Of a stretch of DNA of 64,000 nt, positions 8,063 through 18,199 are shown in pieces. The DNA is taken from the NCBI GenBank assembly GCA_963756525.1, contig CAVWNR010000005.1:57462-121461 (forward strand). Direction: 5' to 3'. This DNA is from CAVWNR01 sp963756525. Its GTDB lineage: Bacteria; Actinomycetota; Actinomycetes; Mycobacteriales; Jatrophihabitantaceae. Position 1 is the first letter of the stretch. Every line of letters begins with the position of its first letter. The notes beneath the pieces were generated by a model. That model made no database searches. It saw nothing but the letters and a program-made list of their open reading frames with translations, and had not been told where the DNA came from. The translations under genes and the position numbers were made by a program.

Positions 8063-9427
8063 TCAGAACGGCGGCCGGTCAGCGTTCGCGTCGCCAGTGT
8101 GGTCGACGGGCAGGGGTGGCGGGGTGGATCGGTAGGTGTGGCCGGTGGGGCTGGTCCAGTTCGAGATGCGGGTGTGCGGGTCGCGGTGCACCGACCAGCC
8201 GGCTTCGTGCTTGGCCCGGTGATGTCGCCGGCACAGTGCGGCCAGGTTTGGTTCCGCGGTGCGCCCGCCGTCGTCGTAGGGCGCCTCGTGGTCAAGGTCG
8301 CAGCGGTGCGCCGGGAGGGCGCAGCCGGGGAACGTACACGTCTGGTCTCGGGCGATGACGAAGTCGGCCAGATCGGCCGGCGGCCGGTAGGTGCTGCGGG
8401 CGTAGTCGAGCAGCGCCCCGGACAGCGGGTCGGTGACCAGCCGCCGCCAGGTGCCGGTGGGGTCGGCGGCGATCCGCCGCGCCACGGCGGCGGGGATGGG
8501 GCCGTACCCGGCCAGCTCGCCGGGCTGCTCGTCGCAGCCGAGCAGGGTGGACAGCGCCACGGTGACCTGGATGCACGGGCGCAGTCCCTGCGAGCGGGGC
8601 AGCAGCGGGTCGTGCAGCGCCGCGACACCGAGATCGACCAGCGCGTCGGCGCGGCGCTGCTCGGCGCTGCGCTCGTCGCCGCGGGCGGTCTCGGCGGCCA
8701 GCGCGGTCACCGCGGCGATGATCGTGGCGGCGCCTTCGGCGGGCAGCAGCGCCCACAGCTCGGCCATCCCGTCGCCGACCGGGCGCAGGCTCACCCGCCG
8801 CCGCGCCATGCCCTCCGCCCGGCGCTGCTCGGCCCGGCGCGCGTCGGCGGTCGCCACGGCGCGGGCGACGGCGCGGCGAAACGCCGGCAGGGTCTGCTCG
8901 GCTGCCTTGTCCAGCACCGCCGCCTCCACGGCCGTCGCGGCGGACTGGTCCAGCCCGGCCACCGCCTCGGCCAGGGTCTCCGCGTGCCGCAGGCTGATCG
9001 CACCGTCCTCGAGCTTCCGTAAGGTGGCGGGCAGGCGGTGCACCAGATCATGGGCCACAACCAGCCGGGCCTGCGCGGACCCGGCCGGCAGCCGCAGCGC
9101 GCAGGCCACCTCCTCGCGCACCCAGCCGCGCTCCAACGCACCGAGCGCATCATGCGGATCGTCCGGGGTGAGCGGGTCGGCCAGCATCCCGGCCAGCAGC
9201 CGCTGCTGCACCCCGGCCAGCCAGGCCAACTGCTTTTCGATGGCTACCAGCGCATCCACCCGCCCCGCCGCCGACAGCGCGCTCGGATCGAGCAGCCGCA
9301 GCGCCGCACCATCCGCCCCACCCGGGCGCAACCCGGCCAGGTAAGCCGCCGCCGCGTCCGGCGCGTCGAAGATCTCCGCCTCGGTCAGCGGCGGCGGCTC
9401 TCGATCAGTCACCATTGCTTCAAACAT
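8063..9427 (-). CDS. DUF222 protein with C-terminal HNH endonuclease domain
   Basis: The protein is about 454 residues. The first 300 are the helical DUF222 (13E12-repeat) region, rich in Ala and Arg; the C-terminus has the HNH site with CTFPGC, DLDHEAPYDDGG and NLAALCRRHHRAKH. These proteins occur in many paralogues in actinobacteria and are often linked to mobile DNA; no cellular role is established. The start at ATG 9427 is chosen because TAGACT (9440-9435, minus strand) stands exactly 7 nt before it and a TTGCGG -35-like box lies 17 bp further upstream. A longer frame to 9463 would begin upstream of this promoter. The 143 bp between it and glgX contain only this promoter. Confidence 0.85.
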   Translation of the reverse strand: MFEAMVTDREPPPLTEAEIFDAPDAAAAYLAGLRPGGADGAALRLLDPSALSAAGRVDALVAIEKQLAWLAGVQQRLLAGMLADPLTPDDPHDALGALERGWVREEVACALRLPAGSAQARLVVAHDLVHRLPATLRKLEDGAISLRHAETLAEAVAGLDQSAATAVEAAVLDKAAEQTLPAFRRAVARAVATADARRAEQRRAEGMARRRVSLRPVGDGMAELWALLPAEGAATIIAAVTALAAETARGDERSAEQRRADALVDLGVAALHDPLLPRSQGLRPCIQVTVALSTLLGCDEQPGELAGYGPIPAAVARRIAADPTGTWRRLVTDPLSGALLDYARSTYRPPADLADFVIARDQTCTFPGCALPAHRCDLDHEAPYDDGGRTAEPNLAALCRRHHRAKHEAGWSVHRDPHTRISNWTSPTGHTYRSTPPPLPVDHTGDANADRPPF

Positions 9428-9570
9428 GTGTTCGAGTCTAGTGGAAGTGGCAAACCACCGCAAGGCAAATTGCCCAGTAAACTAAGGGCTTCGTCGAATT
9501 GGTGCGAGCGTGCAGCGGACCTGGACTGGATCGCCACCCAACTCAAGACAGGCTGCATAAGCGCTTCGGC

Positions 9571-11712
9571 TCAGCGGCAGACCCGCAGCAGGAACGTACT
9601 GCGCGCAGCAAGGTCTAGCACCGCACCACCCGACAGCGGTCCGGCCGAAGGATCCGGCAGACCCGAGACCCGCGACGTGTCGACGACCGTCGTATACGCC
9701 GACGCCCAAGGCGACGAGGGCAGGGTGAACGACACGGCGTCGTCACCGGAATGCACAAGCAGCAAGTAGGAGTCGTCGATGATCAGTTCGCCGCGCGGGC
9801 CGCGGTGACGCAGCCCCCGCCCGTCGAGGTACATGCCCAACGTCCGCAAGGAGTCGGAGAACCAATCGGCATCGCTGAGCTCTCGGCCGGACGGATGGAA
9901 CCAGGCGAGATCCTTGCATCCGTCGCCGCCGGGCACCGATCGCCCCGCGAAGAAGGCCCGCTGGCGTAGTACCGGCGATGCGCGCCGCAGGGCGATTAAC
10001 CGGCGGGTCAACTCCGTCAGGTCGGAGGCAGCCGCTGAGGGATCCCAGCAGACCCACGACGTCTCGTTGTCCTGGACGTACGCATTGTTGTTGCCCAGCT
10101 GGGTCCGCCACCGCTCGTCGCCGGCGAGCAGCATCGGCACACCGGTCGACAGGAGCAGCGTCACCAACAGGTTGCGCGCTTGCCGCAGCCGCAGCTCGAC
10201 CACCGCATCCGGCGCGGGATCCCCCTCGACGCCGCAGTTGTAGGAGCGGTTGTCGTCGGTGCCGTCGCAGTTCTGCTCGCCGTTGGCCTTGTTGTCCTTG
10301 CGCTCGTAGGAAACCAGGTCGCGCAGGGTGAACCCGTCGTGCGCGGTGACGAAGTTGATCGATGCGAACGGTGACCGCCCGTCGTCGGCGTAGAGGTCCG
10401 ACGAGCCGGAGAGGCGATAGGCGAGGTCACGCACGCCGCCGGAGCCGTGTGCCCAGAATGAGCGCACGGTGTCGCGGTAGCGGCCGTTCCACTCCGTCCA
10501 CAACGGCGGGAACTCACCGACCTGGTAGCCGCCCTTCCCGACGTCCCATGGCTCGGCGATGAGTTTCGCCCGGGATATCAAGGGGTCCTGGTGGATGGTG
10601 TCGAAAAACGCCGACAGCTTGTCGACGTCGTGCAGCGATCGCGCGAGCGCAGATGCGAGGTCGAAGCGGAACCCGTCGACATGCATCTCGGTCAGCCAGT
10701 AGCGCAGCGAGTCGGTGATCAGCTGCAGCGGGAACGGCAGCCGCGGGTCGAAGGTGTTCTTGCATCCGGTGTAGTCGACGTAGCGCGACGGGTCGCCGTC
10801 GGCGAGCCGGTAGTACGCGGCGTTGTCGATGCCGCGGAACGACAACACCGGCCCATCGGGCCTCCCCTCGGGCGTGTGGTTGTAGACCACGTCGAGGATC
10901 ACCTCGATGCCGGCACGGTGCAGCGAGCGCACCATCGCCTTGAACTCGCGTACGGCATCTCCAGCATCCCCGCTCCGCCGCGACGCGTACGCCTCGTGCG
11001 GGGCGAAGAAGCCCAGCGAGTTGTACCCCCAGTAGTTGCGCATGCCACGGCGCTGGAGCTGCGGTTCGGAGACGAAGTGGTGCACCGGCATCAGCTCTAC
11101 CGCGGTGACGCCCAGGGATCGCAGGTACTCCACCGCGGCCGGATGAGCCAGCCCGGCGTACGTGCCGCGCAGCTCCGGCGGAATGTCCGGGTGCAGCCGG
11201 GTGAAACCGCGCACGTGCAGCTCGTAGATCACCGTGTCGTCCCACGGGACGTGTGGCCGCTGGTCGTCACCCCACGGGAACGCGCCGTGGACGATCACCG
11301 AACGCGGCACGTACGGCGCGGAGTCCTCGGCGCTGTCACCGTAGACGGCGGGATGGTCGACGAAGTCGCCCTCGATGGCGCGCGCGTACGGGTCGACGAG
11401 CAGCTTCGCGGGATTGTGCAGCAGGCCGCGTGCCGGATTCCGCGGTCCATCCACGCGGAACCCGTACCGCTGCCCGGGCCCCACCTCGGGCAGGTACCCG
11501 TGCCAGATCCGGTAGGTGACGTCGTCGAGCGGGATGCGTGTCTCGCGCCCGTCCTCGTCGAACAGGCAGACGCTGACGGCGGTGGCCGTCGACGACCAGA
11601 GCGCGAAATTGGTGCCCTCACCGTCCCAGCTGGCGCCGAGCGGGAACGGGCTGCCCGGCCAGGCCCGATCCAGGCGGGCGGCCAAGGCGGCGACGAGCTC
11701 CTCAGGACGCAT
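9571..11712 (-). CDS. glgX: glycogen debranching enzyme (isoamylase type)
   Basis: The 713-residue GH13 protein begins with a CBM48 domain (LGASWDGEGTNFALWS) and carries the GH13 regions: DVVYNHTPEG, DGFRFDLASAL with the nucleophile Asp, LIAEPWD with the acid/base Glu, and VTAHDGFTL. The GNNNAYVQDNE segment is characteristic of GlgX/TreX. It cleaves alpha-1,6 branches of glycogen in the cytoplasm and works with GlgP, encoded 7 kb away. TACAGT (11726-11721) precedes the ATG by 8 nt, so the message is probably leaderless. Divergent from the ABC ATPase gene with 47 bp between starts. Confidence 0.94.
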   Translation of the reverse strand: MRPEELVAALAARLDRAWPGSPFPLGASWDGEGTNFALWSSTATAVSVCLFDEDGRETRIPLDDVTYRIWHGYLPEVGPGQRYGFRVDGPRNPARGLLHNPAKLLVDPYARAIEGDFVDHPAVYGDSAEDSAPYVPRSVIVHGAFPWGDDQRPHVPWDDTVIYELHVRGFTRLHPDIPPELRGTYAGLAHPAAVEYLRSLGVTAVELMPVHHFVSEPQLQRRGMRNYWGYNSLGFFAPHEAYASRRSGDAGDAVREFKAMVRSLHRAGIEVILDVVYNHTPEGRPDGPVLSFRGIDNAAYYRLADGDPSRYVDYTGCKNTFDPRLPFPLQLITDSLRYWLTEMHVDGFRFDLASALARSLHDVDKLSAFFDTIHQDPLISRAKLIAEPWDVGKGGYQVGEFPPLWTEWNGRYRDTVRSFWAHGSGGVRDLAYRLSGSSDLYADDGRSPFASINFVTAHDGFTLRDLVSYERKDNKANGEQNCDGTDDNRSYNCGVEGDPAPDAVVELRLRQARNLLVTLLLSTGVPMLLAGDERWRTQLGNNNAYVQDNETSWVCWDPSAAASDLTELTRRLIALRRASPVLRQRAFFAGRSVPGGDGCKDLAWFHPSGRELSDADWFSDSLRTLGMYLDGRGLRHRGPRGELIIDDSYLLLVHSGDDAVSFTLPSSPWASAYTTVVDTSRVSGLPDPSAGPLSGGAVLDLAARSTFLLRVCR

Positions 11713-11759
11713 TGTGCCGGACTGTAACCGACCGATTCCGGTGCTGTTTGATAGGTGCC

Positions 11760-12566
11760 GTGGCCGAGATCAACCCCGACGCGGTCCTCCAGTTCAGCGG
11801 CGTCACGGTCCGGCGTGGTCAGAAGGTCCTGCTCGATTCGATCGACTGGACCGTCGAGGAGGACGAGCGGTGGGCCATTCTCGGGCCGAACGGCGCTGGC
11901 AAGACGACCCTGCTGCAGATCGCAGCGGCGTTGCTGCACCCGACCAGCGGGACGGCGTACGTACTCGGCGAGCGGCTCGGCGCGGTGGACGTGTTCGAGC
12001 TCCGTCCGCGGATCGGCTTCTCGTCGGCCGCGCTGGCACAGCGGATCCCGTCGAGCGAGCGGGTCGTCGACGTCGTGGTCAGCGCCGGGTACTCGGTGTT
12101 GGGGCGCTGGCGGGAGGCGTACGGGCGGCTGGACGTCCGCCGCGCGGGCAGGCTGCTGGACCGGCTCGGTGTCGGCCCGCTCGCCGAACGGCTCTACGGC
12201 ACGCTGAGCGAGGGGGAGCGCAAGCGCGTGCAGATCGCCCGCGCGCTGATGACCGATCCGGAGCTGCTGCTCCTGGACGAGCCGGCCGCCGGGATGGACC
12301 TCGGCGGCCGGGAGGACCTGGTACGGCGGCTCGCCCGGCTCAACGACGACCCGGAGGCGCCCACGTCGGTGCTGGTGACCCACCACGTCGAGGAGATTCC
12401 GCAGGGGATCACGCACGCCATGCTGCTCCGCGAGGCCCGCGTCGTCGCTGCTGGCCTGGTCCGTGAAGTGCTGACCGGCGAGAACCTATCCGCGACCTTC
12501 GCCATGCCGATCGAGGTGTGGCGCCAGGACGGCCGCTGGTTCGCCCGTGCCGACGTCGCACCGTAG
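11760..12566 (+). CDS. ABC transporter-type ATPase, orphan
   Basis: The 268-residue single nucleotide-binding domain has Walker A GPNGAGKTTL, a Q-loop region, signature LSEGERKRVQIARAL, Walker B LLLLDEPAAGMD and the H-loop VLVTHHVEEI. The sequence resembles the YlmA-like group of soluble ATPases related to iron-complex importers. No permease or binding protein is adjacent, so it either pairs with a distant permease or is a soluble regulator. The GTG start at 11760 begins directly at the conserved part (VAEINPDAVLQFSGV); an upstream frame to 11712 would run into the glgX start. Confidence 0.85.
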   Translation: MAEINPDAVLQFSGVTVRRGQKVLLDSIDWTVEEDERWAILGPNGAGKTTLLQIAAALLHPTSGTAYVLGERLGAVDVFELRPRIGFSSAALAQRIPSSERVVDVVVSAGYSVLGRWREAYGRLDVRRAGRLLDRLGVGPLAERLYGTLSEGERKRVQIARALMTDPELLLLDEPAAGMDLGGREDLVRRLARLNDDPEAPTSVLVTHHVEEIPQGITHAMLLREARVVAAGLVREVLTGENLSATFAMPIEVWRQDGRWFARADVAP

Positions 12567-12617
12567 GCTCTGCGGCGTTCGGCTGCGAGAGATCCGGCTG
12601 CGAGAAGGGCGCGTGAC

Positions 12618-13397
<780 letters not shown>

Positions 13398-13409
13398 CCG
13401 GACGCCCCC

Positions 13410-14081
13410 GTGATCACGACCGTGCTGTTCGACCTGGACGGGACGCTGTCGGACTCCGCACCGGGGATCATCGGGTCGCTGCGGCGCGCGTTCACCGACG
13501 CCGGCGTGGCGCCGCTGTCGGATGAAGCAGCACGGCCGCTGCTCGGACCGCCGTTCTACGAGTCGCTGCCGCCGATCGTCGGCACCGACCTGCTGCCCAC
13601 GATCATCGACCGGTACCGGGTGCACTACGCGAGCGCGAAGTTCGACACCAGCGCCTACGACGGCATCCGTGACGTCCTCGCCGACTTGCGGCGGCGCGGC
13701 GTGAGGATGGCCCTGGCCACTAGCAAGCCCGAAGTCTCGGCGCGGCCGATCGTCGAGCATCTCGACCTGGCCGGGTTCTTCGTCACGATCGGCGGCGACA
13801 CGCCGGACGGTGGCCGCGGGACGAAGGCGCTCGTGATCGGCGAGGTGCTGAGCCGGCTCGGTGGCCCCGATCCGGCCACCGTGCTGATGGTCGGCGACCG
13901 CGCACACGACGTGATCGGCGCAGCAGCACACGGCATCCAGTGCCTTGGCGCGGGATGGGGCTACGCGCTGCCCGGCGAGCTCCCCGCCGCCGGTGCCGTC
14001 GAAGTCTTCGCCGCGCCGCGCGACCTGCTGGCCGCGCACGACCGTTTGCTGGCCGGGGAACCCCATGCGGCGAGCGCCTGA
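13410..14081 (+). CDS. HAD-superfamily phosphatase, phosphoglycolate phosphatase-like
   Basis: The 223-residue protein has HAD motif I DLDGTLSDS (Asp nucleophile), motif II in LATSKPE, and motif IV VGDRAHDVIGA, with a helical cap between residues 15 and 85. The closest named family is Gph/PgmB-like. The substrate could be phosphoglycolate or another small phosphate ester; this is not resolvable. The GTG at 13410 is the only early start that keeps motif I at the N-terminus. Spacing to the upstream crotonase gene is 12 bp. Confidence 0.82.
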   Translation: MITTVLFDLDGTLSDSAPGIIGSLRRAFTDAGVAPLSDEAARPLLGPPFYESLPPIVGTDLLPTIIDRYRVHYASAKFDTSAYDGIRDVLADLRRRGVRMALATSKPEVSARPIVEHLDLAGFFVTIGGDTPDGGRGTKALVIGEVLSRLGGPDPATVLMVGDRAHDVIGAAAHGIQCLGAGWGYALPGELPAAGAVEVFAAPRDLLAAHDRLLAGEPHAASA

Positions 14082-14121
14082 GCCGCGCGGCGCGAGCGCC
14101 CCGCGTCGCGCGGAGTCGCCG

Positions 14122-15213
14122 ATGAAGGACGTCGACCGCAGTTCGCGCGCCCTACGCGCCTGGGCGGACGAGGCCATGCGGCGGGTGGAGGCGGACGCCA
14201 ACCGCTCGGCCGACACCCACCTCGTGCCGTTCCCGCTGCCGCCGGTGTGGAACGTCTACCTCTACCTGAAGGACGAGTCGACGCACCCGACCGGGTCGCT
14301 CAAGCATCGCCTGGCCCGGTCGCTGTTCCTTTACGCCTTGTGCAACGGGCAGATCCGTGAGGGGAGCACCGTCGTCGAGGCGTCGTCGGGCTCCACCGCG
14401 ATCAGCGAGGCGTACTTCGCCCGGATGCTCGGCCTGCCGTTCGTCGCCGTCATGCCACGTTCGACCAGCACGGAGAAGGTGGCGCTGATCGAGCGCGAGG
14501 GCGGCCGCTGCCACCTCGTCGACGACCCGACGACCGTCTACGCCGAGGCCGCCCGGCTGGCCCGCGACTGTGCAGGTCACTACCTCGACCAGTTCACCTA
14601 CGCCGAGCGGGCGACGGACTGGCGCGGCAACAACAACATCGCGGAGTCGATCTTCGAGCAGATGGCGCTGGAGCGGTTCCCCGTGCCGCGCTGGGTTGTC
14701 GTCGGCGCGGGCACAGGCGGCACGAGCGCGACCATCGGCCGGTATGTGCGTTACCGGCGCTACGACACGTCGTTGGCGGTCGTCGACCCGGAGAGCTCCG
14801 CGTTCTTCCCCGGCTGGTGCGAGGACGACCCGGCCCACGTGACCGGCTGTGGCTCGCGGATCGAGGGCATCGGCCGGCCGCGGGTCGAGCCGAGCTTCCT
14901 GCCCGGGGTCGTCGACCGGATGATCTCGGTGCCGGACGCCGCCTCGATCGCGATGATCCGGGTGGTCGAGCCGCTGCTGGGCCGCCGCGTCGGCGCCTCC
15001 ACCGGCACCAACCTGTGCGGAGCGCTGCGGATCGCCTGCGAGCTTCGCGCGGCCGGCGCGACGGGCAGCATCGTCACGCTGCTCTGCGACGGCGGCGAGC
15101 GGTACGCGCACACCTACTTCAGCGACGAGTGGCTCACCGAGCACCGGCTCGACATCGGGCCGTACCGCGCGATGATCGAGCGGGTGCTGGCGACCGGCGA
15201 GTGGCCTGCGTGA
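14122..15213 (+). CDS. PLP-dependent cysteine synthase-family protein, Cds1-like (L-cysteine desulfhydrase?)
   Basis: The 363-residue protein has the fold-type II PLP enzyme layout. DESTHPTGSLKHRLARSL supplies the PLP lysine, SSGSTAISEAY is the substrate/asparagine loop and GAGTGGTSATIGRY binds phosphate. The N-terminal ADANRSADTHL and the long insertion with FFPGWCEDDP fit the group that includes mycobacterial Cds1, a cysteine desulfhydrase releasing H2S, pyruvate and ammonia. Classical cysteine synthases (CysK/CysM) are shorter. ATG 14122 is preferred; an in-frame ATG at 14065 overlaps the HAD gene and would add a low-complexity stretch. Assignment to Cds1 rests on memory of the family. Confidence 0.75.
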   Translation: MKDVDRSSRALRAWADEAMRRVEADANRSADTHLVPFPLPPVWNVYLYLKDESTHPTGSLKHRLARSLFLYALCNGQIREGSTVVEASSGSTAISEAYFARMLGLPFVAVMPRSTSTEKVALIEREGGRCHLVDDPTTVYAEAARLARDCAGHYLDQFTYAERATDWRGNNNIAESIFEQMALERFPVPRWVVVGAGTGGTSATIGRYVRYRRYDTSLAVVDPESSAFFPGWCEDDPAHVTGCGSRIEGIGRPRVEPSFLPGVVDRMISVPDAASIAMIRVVEPLLGRRVGASTGTNLCGALRIACELRAAGATGSIVTLLCDGGERYAHTYFSDEWLTEHRLDIGPYRAMIERVLATGEWPA

Positions 15214-15255
15214 CCGCCGGCGCCAGCTCAGCGGAGGCTCGGGGATGATGCACCG

Positions 15256-15819
15256 GTGGAACGGGCACGAGCGCGCCGACGGACCGGCCTCGCCGCGATC
15301 GTCCTGCTGCTCGGCGCGGCCCTCGCCGGCGGGCTGTACCGGGTAGCCGACGCCGCCGAGCACCACGCCTACAACAGCGGCGCGCTGCCTGCCGCGAGCT
15401 ACCAGCTGACCGAGGGGCGCACCTACCAGATCTCGACCCCCGGCGGCCTCGCCGACCTGACCCGCCGGCACGTCGACGTCGCGGCACCGGCGTGTACCTG
15501 GTCGACCGGCACCGCTGCGAGCCAGCACCTGCGGGTCACCGCGCTCGGCAGTGACGCCAAGGCGAATCACGTCGTGGCTACGTTCGTCGCTCCCGCCGGC
15601 GGCCCGGTGCGCATCGCCTGCGCCGGCTGGGGCCCGGTGATGGTCGACGACGCCGACAGTGCGACCTGGGACGTCGCCGGGCTGCTTCTCGTCGTGACGG
15701 TGATCCTGCTGACCGCTGGCACGGCAGTCGGCCTCGGGGCGCTGTATCGCCATTCGACCCAGCGGCAACCGGGTGGCGCCAGCGCGTGGCAACCTAGCAA
15801 CCGGGCCGCGCGACGCTAG
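15256..15819 (+). CDS. small two-helix membrane protein with extracytoplasmic domain, function unknown
   Basis: The 187-residue protein has an N-terminal helix (13-29, AAIVLLLGAALAGGLY), a domain of about 110 residues with two cysteines (PACTW, RIACAGW), and a second helix at about 140-163 ending in a basic tail. The central domain is therefore predicted outside the membrane. I do not recognise a family. The GTG start lies 42 bp after the PLP-enzyme gene. The next membrane-protein gene starts 11 bp downstream but has its own possible promoter. Confidence 0.65.
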   Translation: MERARARRRTGLAAIVLLLGAALAGGLYRVADAAEHHAYNSGALPAASYQLTEGRTYQISTPGGLADLTRRHVDVAAPACTWSTGTAASQHLRVTALGSDAKANHVVATFVAPAGGPVRIACAGWGPVMVDDADSATWDVAGLLLVVTVILLTAGTAVGLGALYRHSTQRQPGGASAWQPSNRAARR

Positions 15820-15830
15820 CGTCGAGCGAC

Positions 15831-16328
15831 ATGGCGGCCGGAGGCGGCGGGTCGGCGGGAGCGCCGGACGAGCGGATCGGTCTGATCTGGTCGCTGGCGC
15901 AGGGCGCGCTGGCCGCGCAGTTCCGCTCGATCGACGAGCTGCGCGCGCGGGTCGGCGTCCTCATCCTGGGAGCAAGCACCGGAACCGCGTTCCTCGCCGC
16001 GCAGGGCCTGGCCCGGGCGCAGGGCCTGCCGGCCGGTGCGTGGCTCGCGATCGGCGCGTCGGTGCTGCTGATCGTCACCTGCGCCTACATCCTGCTGCCG
16101 CGCGAGTGGGCCGGGCAGTCGGTGAACGCCGACTCGCTGCTGCGCGACATCGACGCGGACGCGGGGATGACCCTCGACGATCTGCAGCGCCGGCTGGCCC
16201 GGTTCGCGCAGGGACACGTCGCGGCGAACGAGTCGCGCCTGGCACAGCTCTACCACGCCTACACCGTCGCGCTGGCGTTGCTGTGCCTGGACTTCGCCGG
16301 CTGGTTCTGGGTGCTGGCCGCGGGCTGA
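15831..16328 (+). CDS. small membrane protein, function unknown
   Basis: The 165-residue protein has three hydrophobic segments: one at about 41-58, one at about 66-84, and one at the C-terminus (LALLCLDFAGWFWVLAAG). The N-terminal 35 residues and the stretch at 90-135 are soluble and helix-rich. The shape resembles the small Pycsar/SLATT-like or DUF-type membrane proteins of actinobacteria, but I cannot assign it. TAGCGT (15817-15822) stands 8 nt before the ATG, so it may have its own leaderless transcript. Confidence 0.62.
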   Translation: MAAGGGGSAGAPDERIGLIWSLAQGALAAQFRSIDELRARVGVLILGASTGTAFLAAQGLARAQGLPAGAWLAIGASVLLIVTCAYILLPREWAGQSVNADSLLRDIDADAGMTLDDLQRRLARFAQGHVAANESRLAQLYHAYTVALALLCLDFAGWFWVLAAG

Positions 16329-16438
16329 CCGCAGCGGCCGGCTGCCCGGCACCCGACAGCCGCCTGGGCGGCGGCGCGTGGGATGCTCGGCGCACGAGAA
16401 CCCGTACGGGAACCGAAACCCGAAAGGCCTTCTGACAG

Positions 16439-17218
16439 ATGAACATCGTGGTACTGGTGAAGCAGGTGCCCGACACCGAGGCCGAGCGCAGGCTCGACCC
16501 CGCCGACAAGACTCTCGATCGCGCCTCGGTCGACGCAGTGATCAACGAGATCGACGAGTACGCGATCGAAGAGGGACTGCGGCTGAAGGAGGCGCACGGC
16601 GGGGAGGTGACGATCCTGACGGTTGGGCCGGATCGGGCCACCGAGTCGATCCGTAAGGCGCTGTCGATGGGCGCCGACAAGGCGGTGCACATCTCCGACG
16701 AGGCGTTGCACGGGTCATGCGCGATCCAGACGGCGAAGGTGATCGCCACGGCGCTCGGCACACTCGAATGGGACGTCGCGATCGCGGGCTCCGAAGCGAC
16801 CGACACTCGGCTGTCCGTGCTGCCGGCACTGCTCGCCGAAGTGCTCGGCGTCGCGCAACTCTCGCACGCCCGCAAGGTCACCGTGGACGGCTCGACGGTC
16901 ACGATCGAGCGAGTCAGCGACTCCGGCTACGACGTGGTGCAGGGCTCGACGCCGGCGGTGATCAGCGTGGTCGAGAAGATCAACGACCCGCGTTACCCGT
17001 CGTTCAAGGGCATCATGGCGGCCAAGAGCAAGCCGGTGCAGACACTCACCGTCGCCGACCTCGGCCTTTCGGCGGAGGAGGTAGGACTGGCCAACGCCAC
17101 CAGCCAGGTGCTCTCCTTCGAACTGGCTCCGCCGCGTGCCGCCGGGCAGGTCGTCAAGGACGAAGGCGACGGCGGCGTTAAGATCGCCGAGTTCCTCGCG
17201 TCGAAGAAGCTGGTCTGA
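16439..17218 (+). CDS. etfB: electron transfer flavoprotein beta subunit
   Basis: The 259-residue protein starts MNIVVLVKQVPDTEAERRLD, the standard EtfB N-terminus, and carries the beta-subunit signature around residues 120-170 and the C-terminal arm KIAEFLASKKLV. With EtfA it carries electrons from acyl-CoA dehydrogenases toward the quinone pool. A GAAAGG ribosome-binding site lies about 12 nt upstream. The region before it holds the palindrome CCCGTACGGG (16400-16409), a possible operator. etfA follows after 12 bp, so the two form one operon, matching fixA-fixB of mycobacteria. Confidence 0.95.
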   Translation: MNIVVLVKQVPDTEAERRLDPADKTLDRASVDAVINEIDEYAIEEGLRLKEAHGGEVTILTVGPDRATESIRKALSMGADKAVHISDEALHGSCAIQTAKVIATALGTLEWDVAIAGSEATDTRLSVLPALLAEVLGVAQLSHARKVTVDGSTVTIERVSDSGYDVVQGSTPAVISVVEKINDPRYPSFKGIMAAKSKPVQTLTVADLGLSAEEVGLANATSQVLSFELAPPRAAGQVVKDEGDGGVKIAEFLASKKLV

Positions 17219-17230
17219 GGGGATTTCGAC

Positions 17231-18190
17231 ATGGCAGAGGTTCTCGTCCTGGTCGACGCCGCCGACAACACGATCCGCAAGACGACGCTGGAGCTGCTGA
17301 CGGCGGCCCGTGCGCTCGGCGAGCCGTCCGCGGTGGTGATCGGCGCGTCCGGTACCGCCGAGCCACTGATGGCAACCCTCGGCGAATACGGCGCGGCGAA
17401 GGTGTACGTGGTCGAGGGGGACGACTTCGACGGTTACCTCATCGCGCCGAAGGCCGAGGCGCTCGCCGCGATCGTCGAGCAGGCCTCACCGGCCGCGGTG
17501 CTCGTCTCGTCCACACCGGAGAACAAGGAGATCGCGGCCCGGCTCGCGCTCAAGATCGGTTCCGGGATCCTCACCGACGCGGTCGGCATCACCGCCGACG
17601 GCACGGCGACACAGTCGATCTTCGGCGGCGCGATCACGGTCAGCTCGAAGGTCGCCGCCGGTGTGCCGGTCGTGACCCTGCGGGCGAACTCGGTCACGCC
17701 CGAGCCGGCGCCGGCGGCCGCCGAGCAGGTGCCGGTCTCGGTGAGCGTCTCGGACCCCGCGAAGGCCGCACAGGTCCTCGACCGGGTGGTCGAGGAGCGC
17801 GGCACCCGCCCGTCGCTGACGGATGCCTCGGTGATCGTCTCCGGCGGTCGGGGAATGGGCGGTGCCGAGAACTTCGCGATCATCGAGAAGCTCGCCGACA
17901 CCCTCGGCGCCGCGGTCGGCGCGTCCCGCGCGGCGACCGACGCCGGATGGGTGCCGCACCAGATGCAGGTGGGGCAGACCGGCGTCACCGTCTCACCGCA
18001 GCTCTACGTCGCGGTCGGCATCTCCGGGGCGATCCAGCACCGGGCCGGCATGCAGACGTCCAAGACGATCGTCGCCATCAACAAGGACCCGGAGGCGCCG
18101 ATCTTCGAGCTCGCCGACTTCGGCGTGGTGGGCGACCTGTTTCAGGTCGTGCCGCAGCTCGCCGAGGAGCTCGCCAAGCGCAAGGGCTGA
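17231..18190 (+). CDS. etfA: electron transfer flavoprotein alpha subunit
   Basis: The 319-residue protein has the C-terminal FAD-binding domain of EtfA: GGRGMGG, SRAATDAGWVPHQMQVGQTG, YVAVGISGAIQHRAGM, and INKDPEAPIFELADFGVVGD. The N-terminal half pairs with EtfB. It is 12 bp downstream of etfB with a short AGGGGAT ribosome-binding site. It is the last gene of its operon; a palindrome and a convergent transporter gene follow. Confidence 0.95.
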   Translation: MAEVLVLVDAADNTIRKTTLELLTAARALGEPSAVVIGASGTAEPLMATLGEYGAAKVYVVEGDDFDGYLIAPKAEALAAIVEQASPAAVLVSSTPENKEIAARLALKIGSGILTDAVGITADGTATQSIFGGAITVSSKVAAGVPVVTLRANSVTPEPAPAAAEQVPVSVSVSDPAKAAQVLDRVVEERGTRPSLTDASVIVSGGRGMGGAENFAIIEKLADTLGAAVGASRAATDAGWVPHQMQVGQTGVTVSPQLYVAVGISGAIQHRAGMQTSKTIVAINKDPEAPIFELADFGVVGDLFQVVPQLAEELAKRKG

Positions 18191-18199
18191 GGCGTGCGA

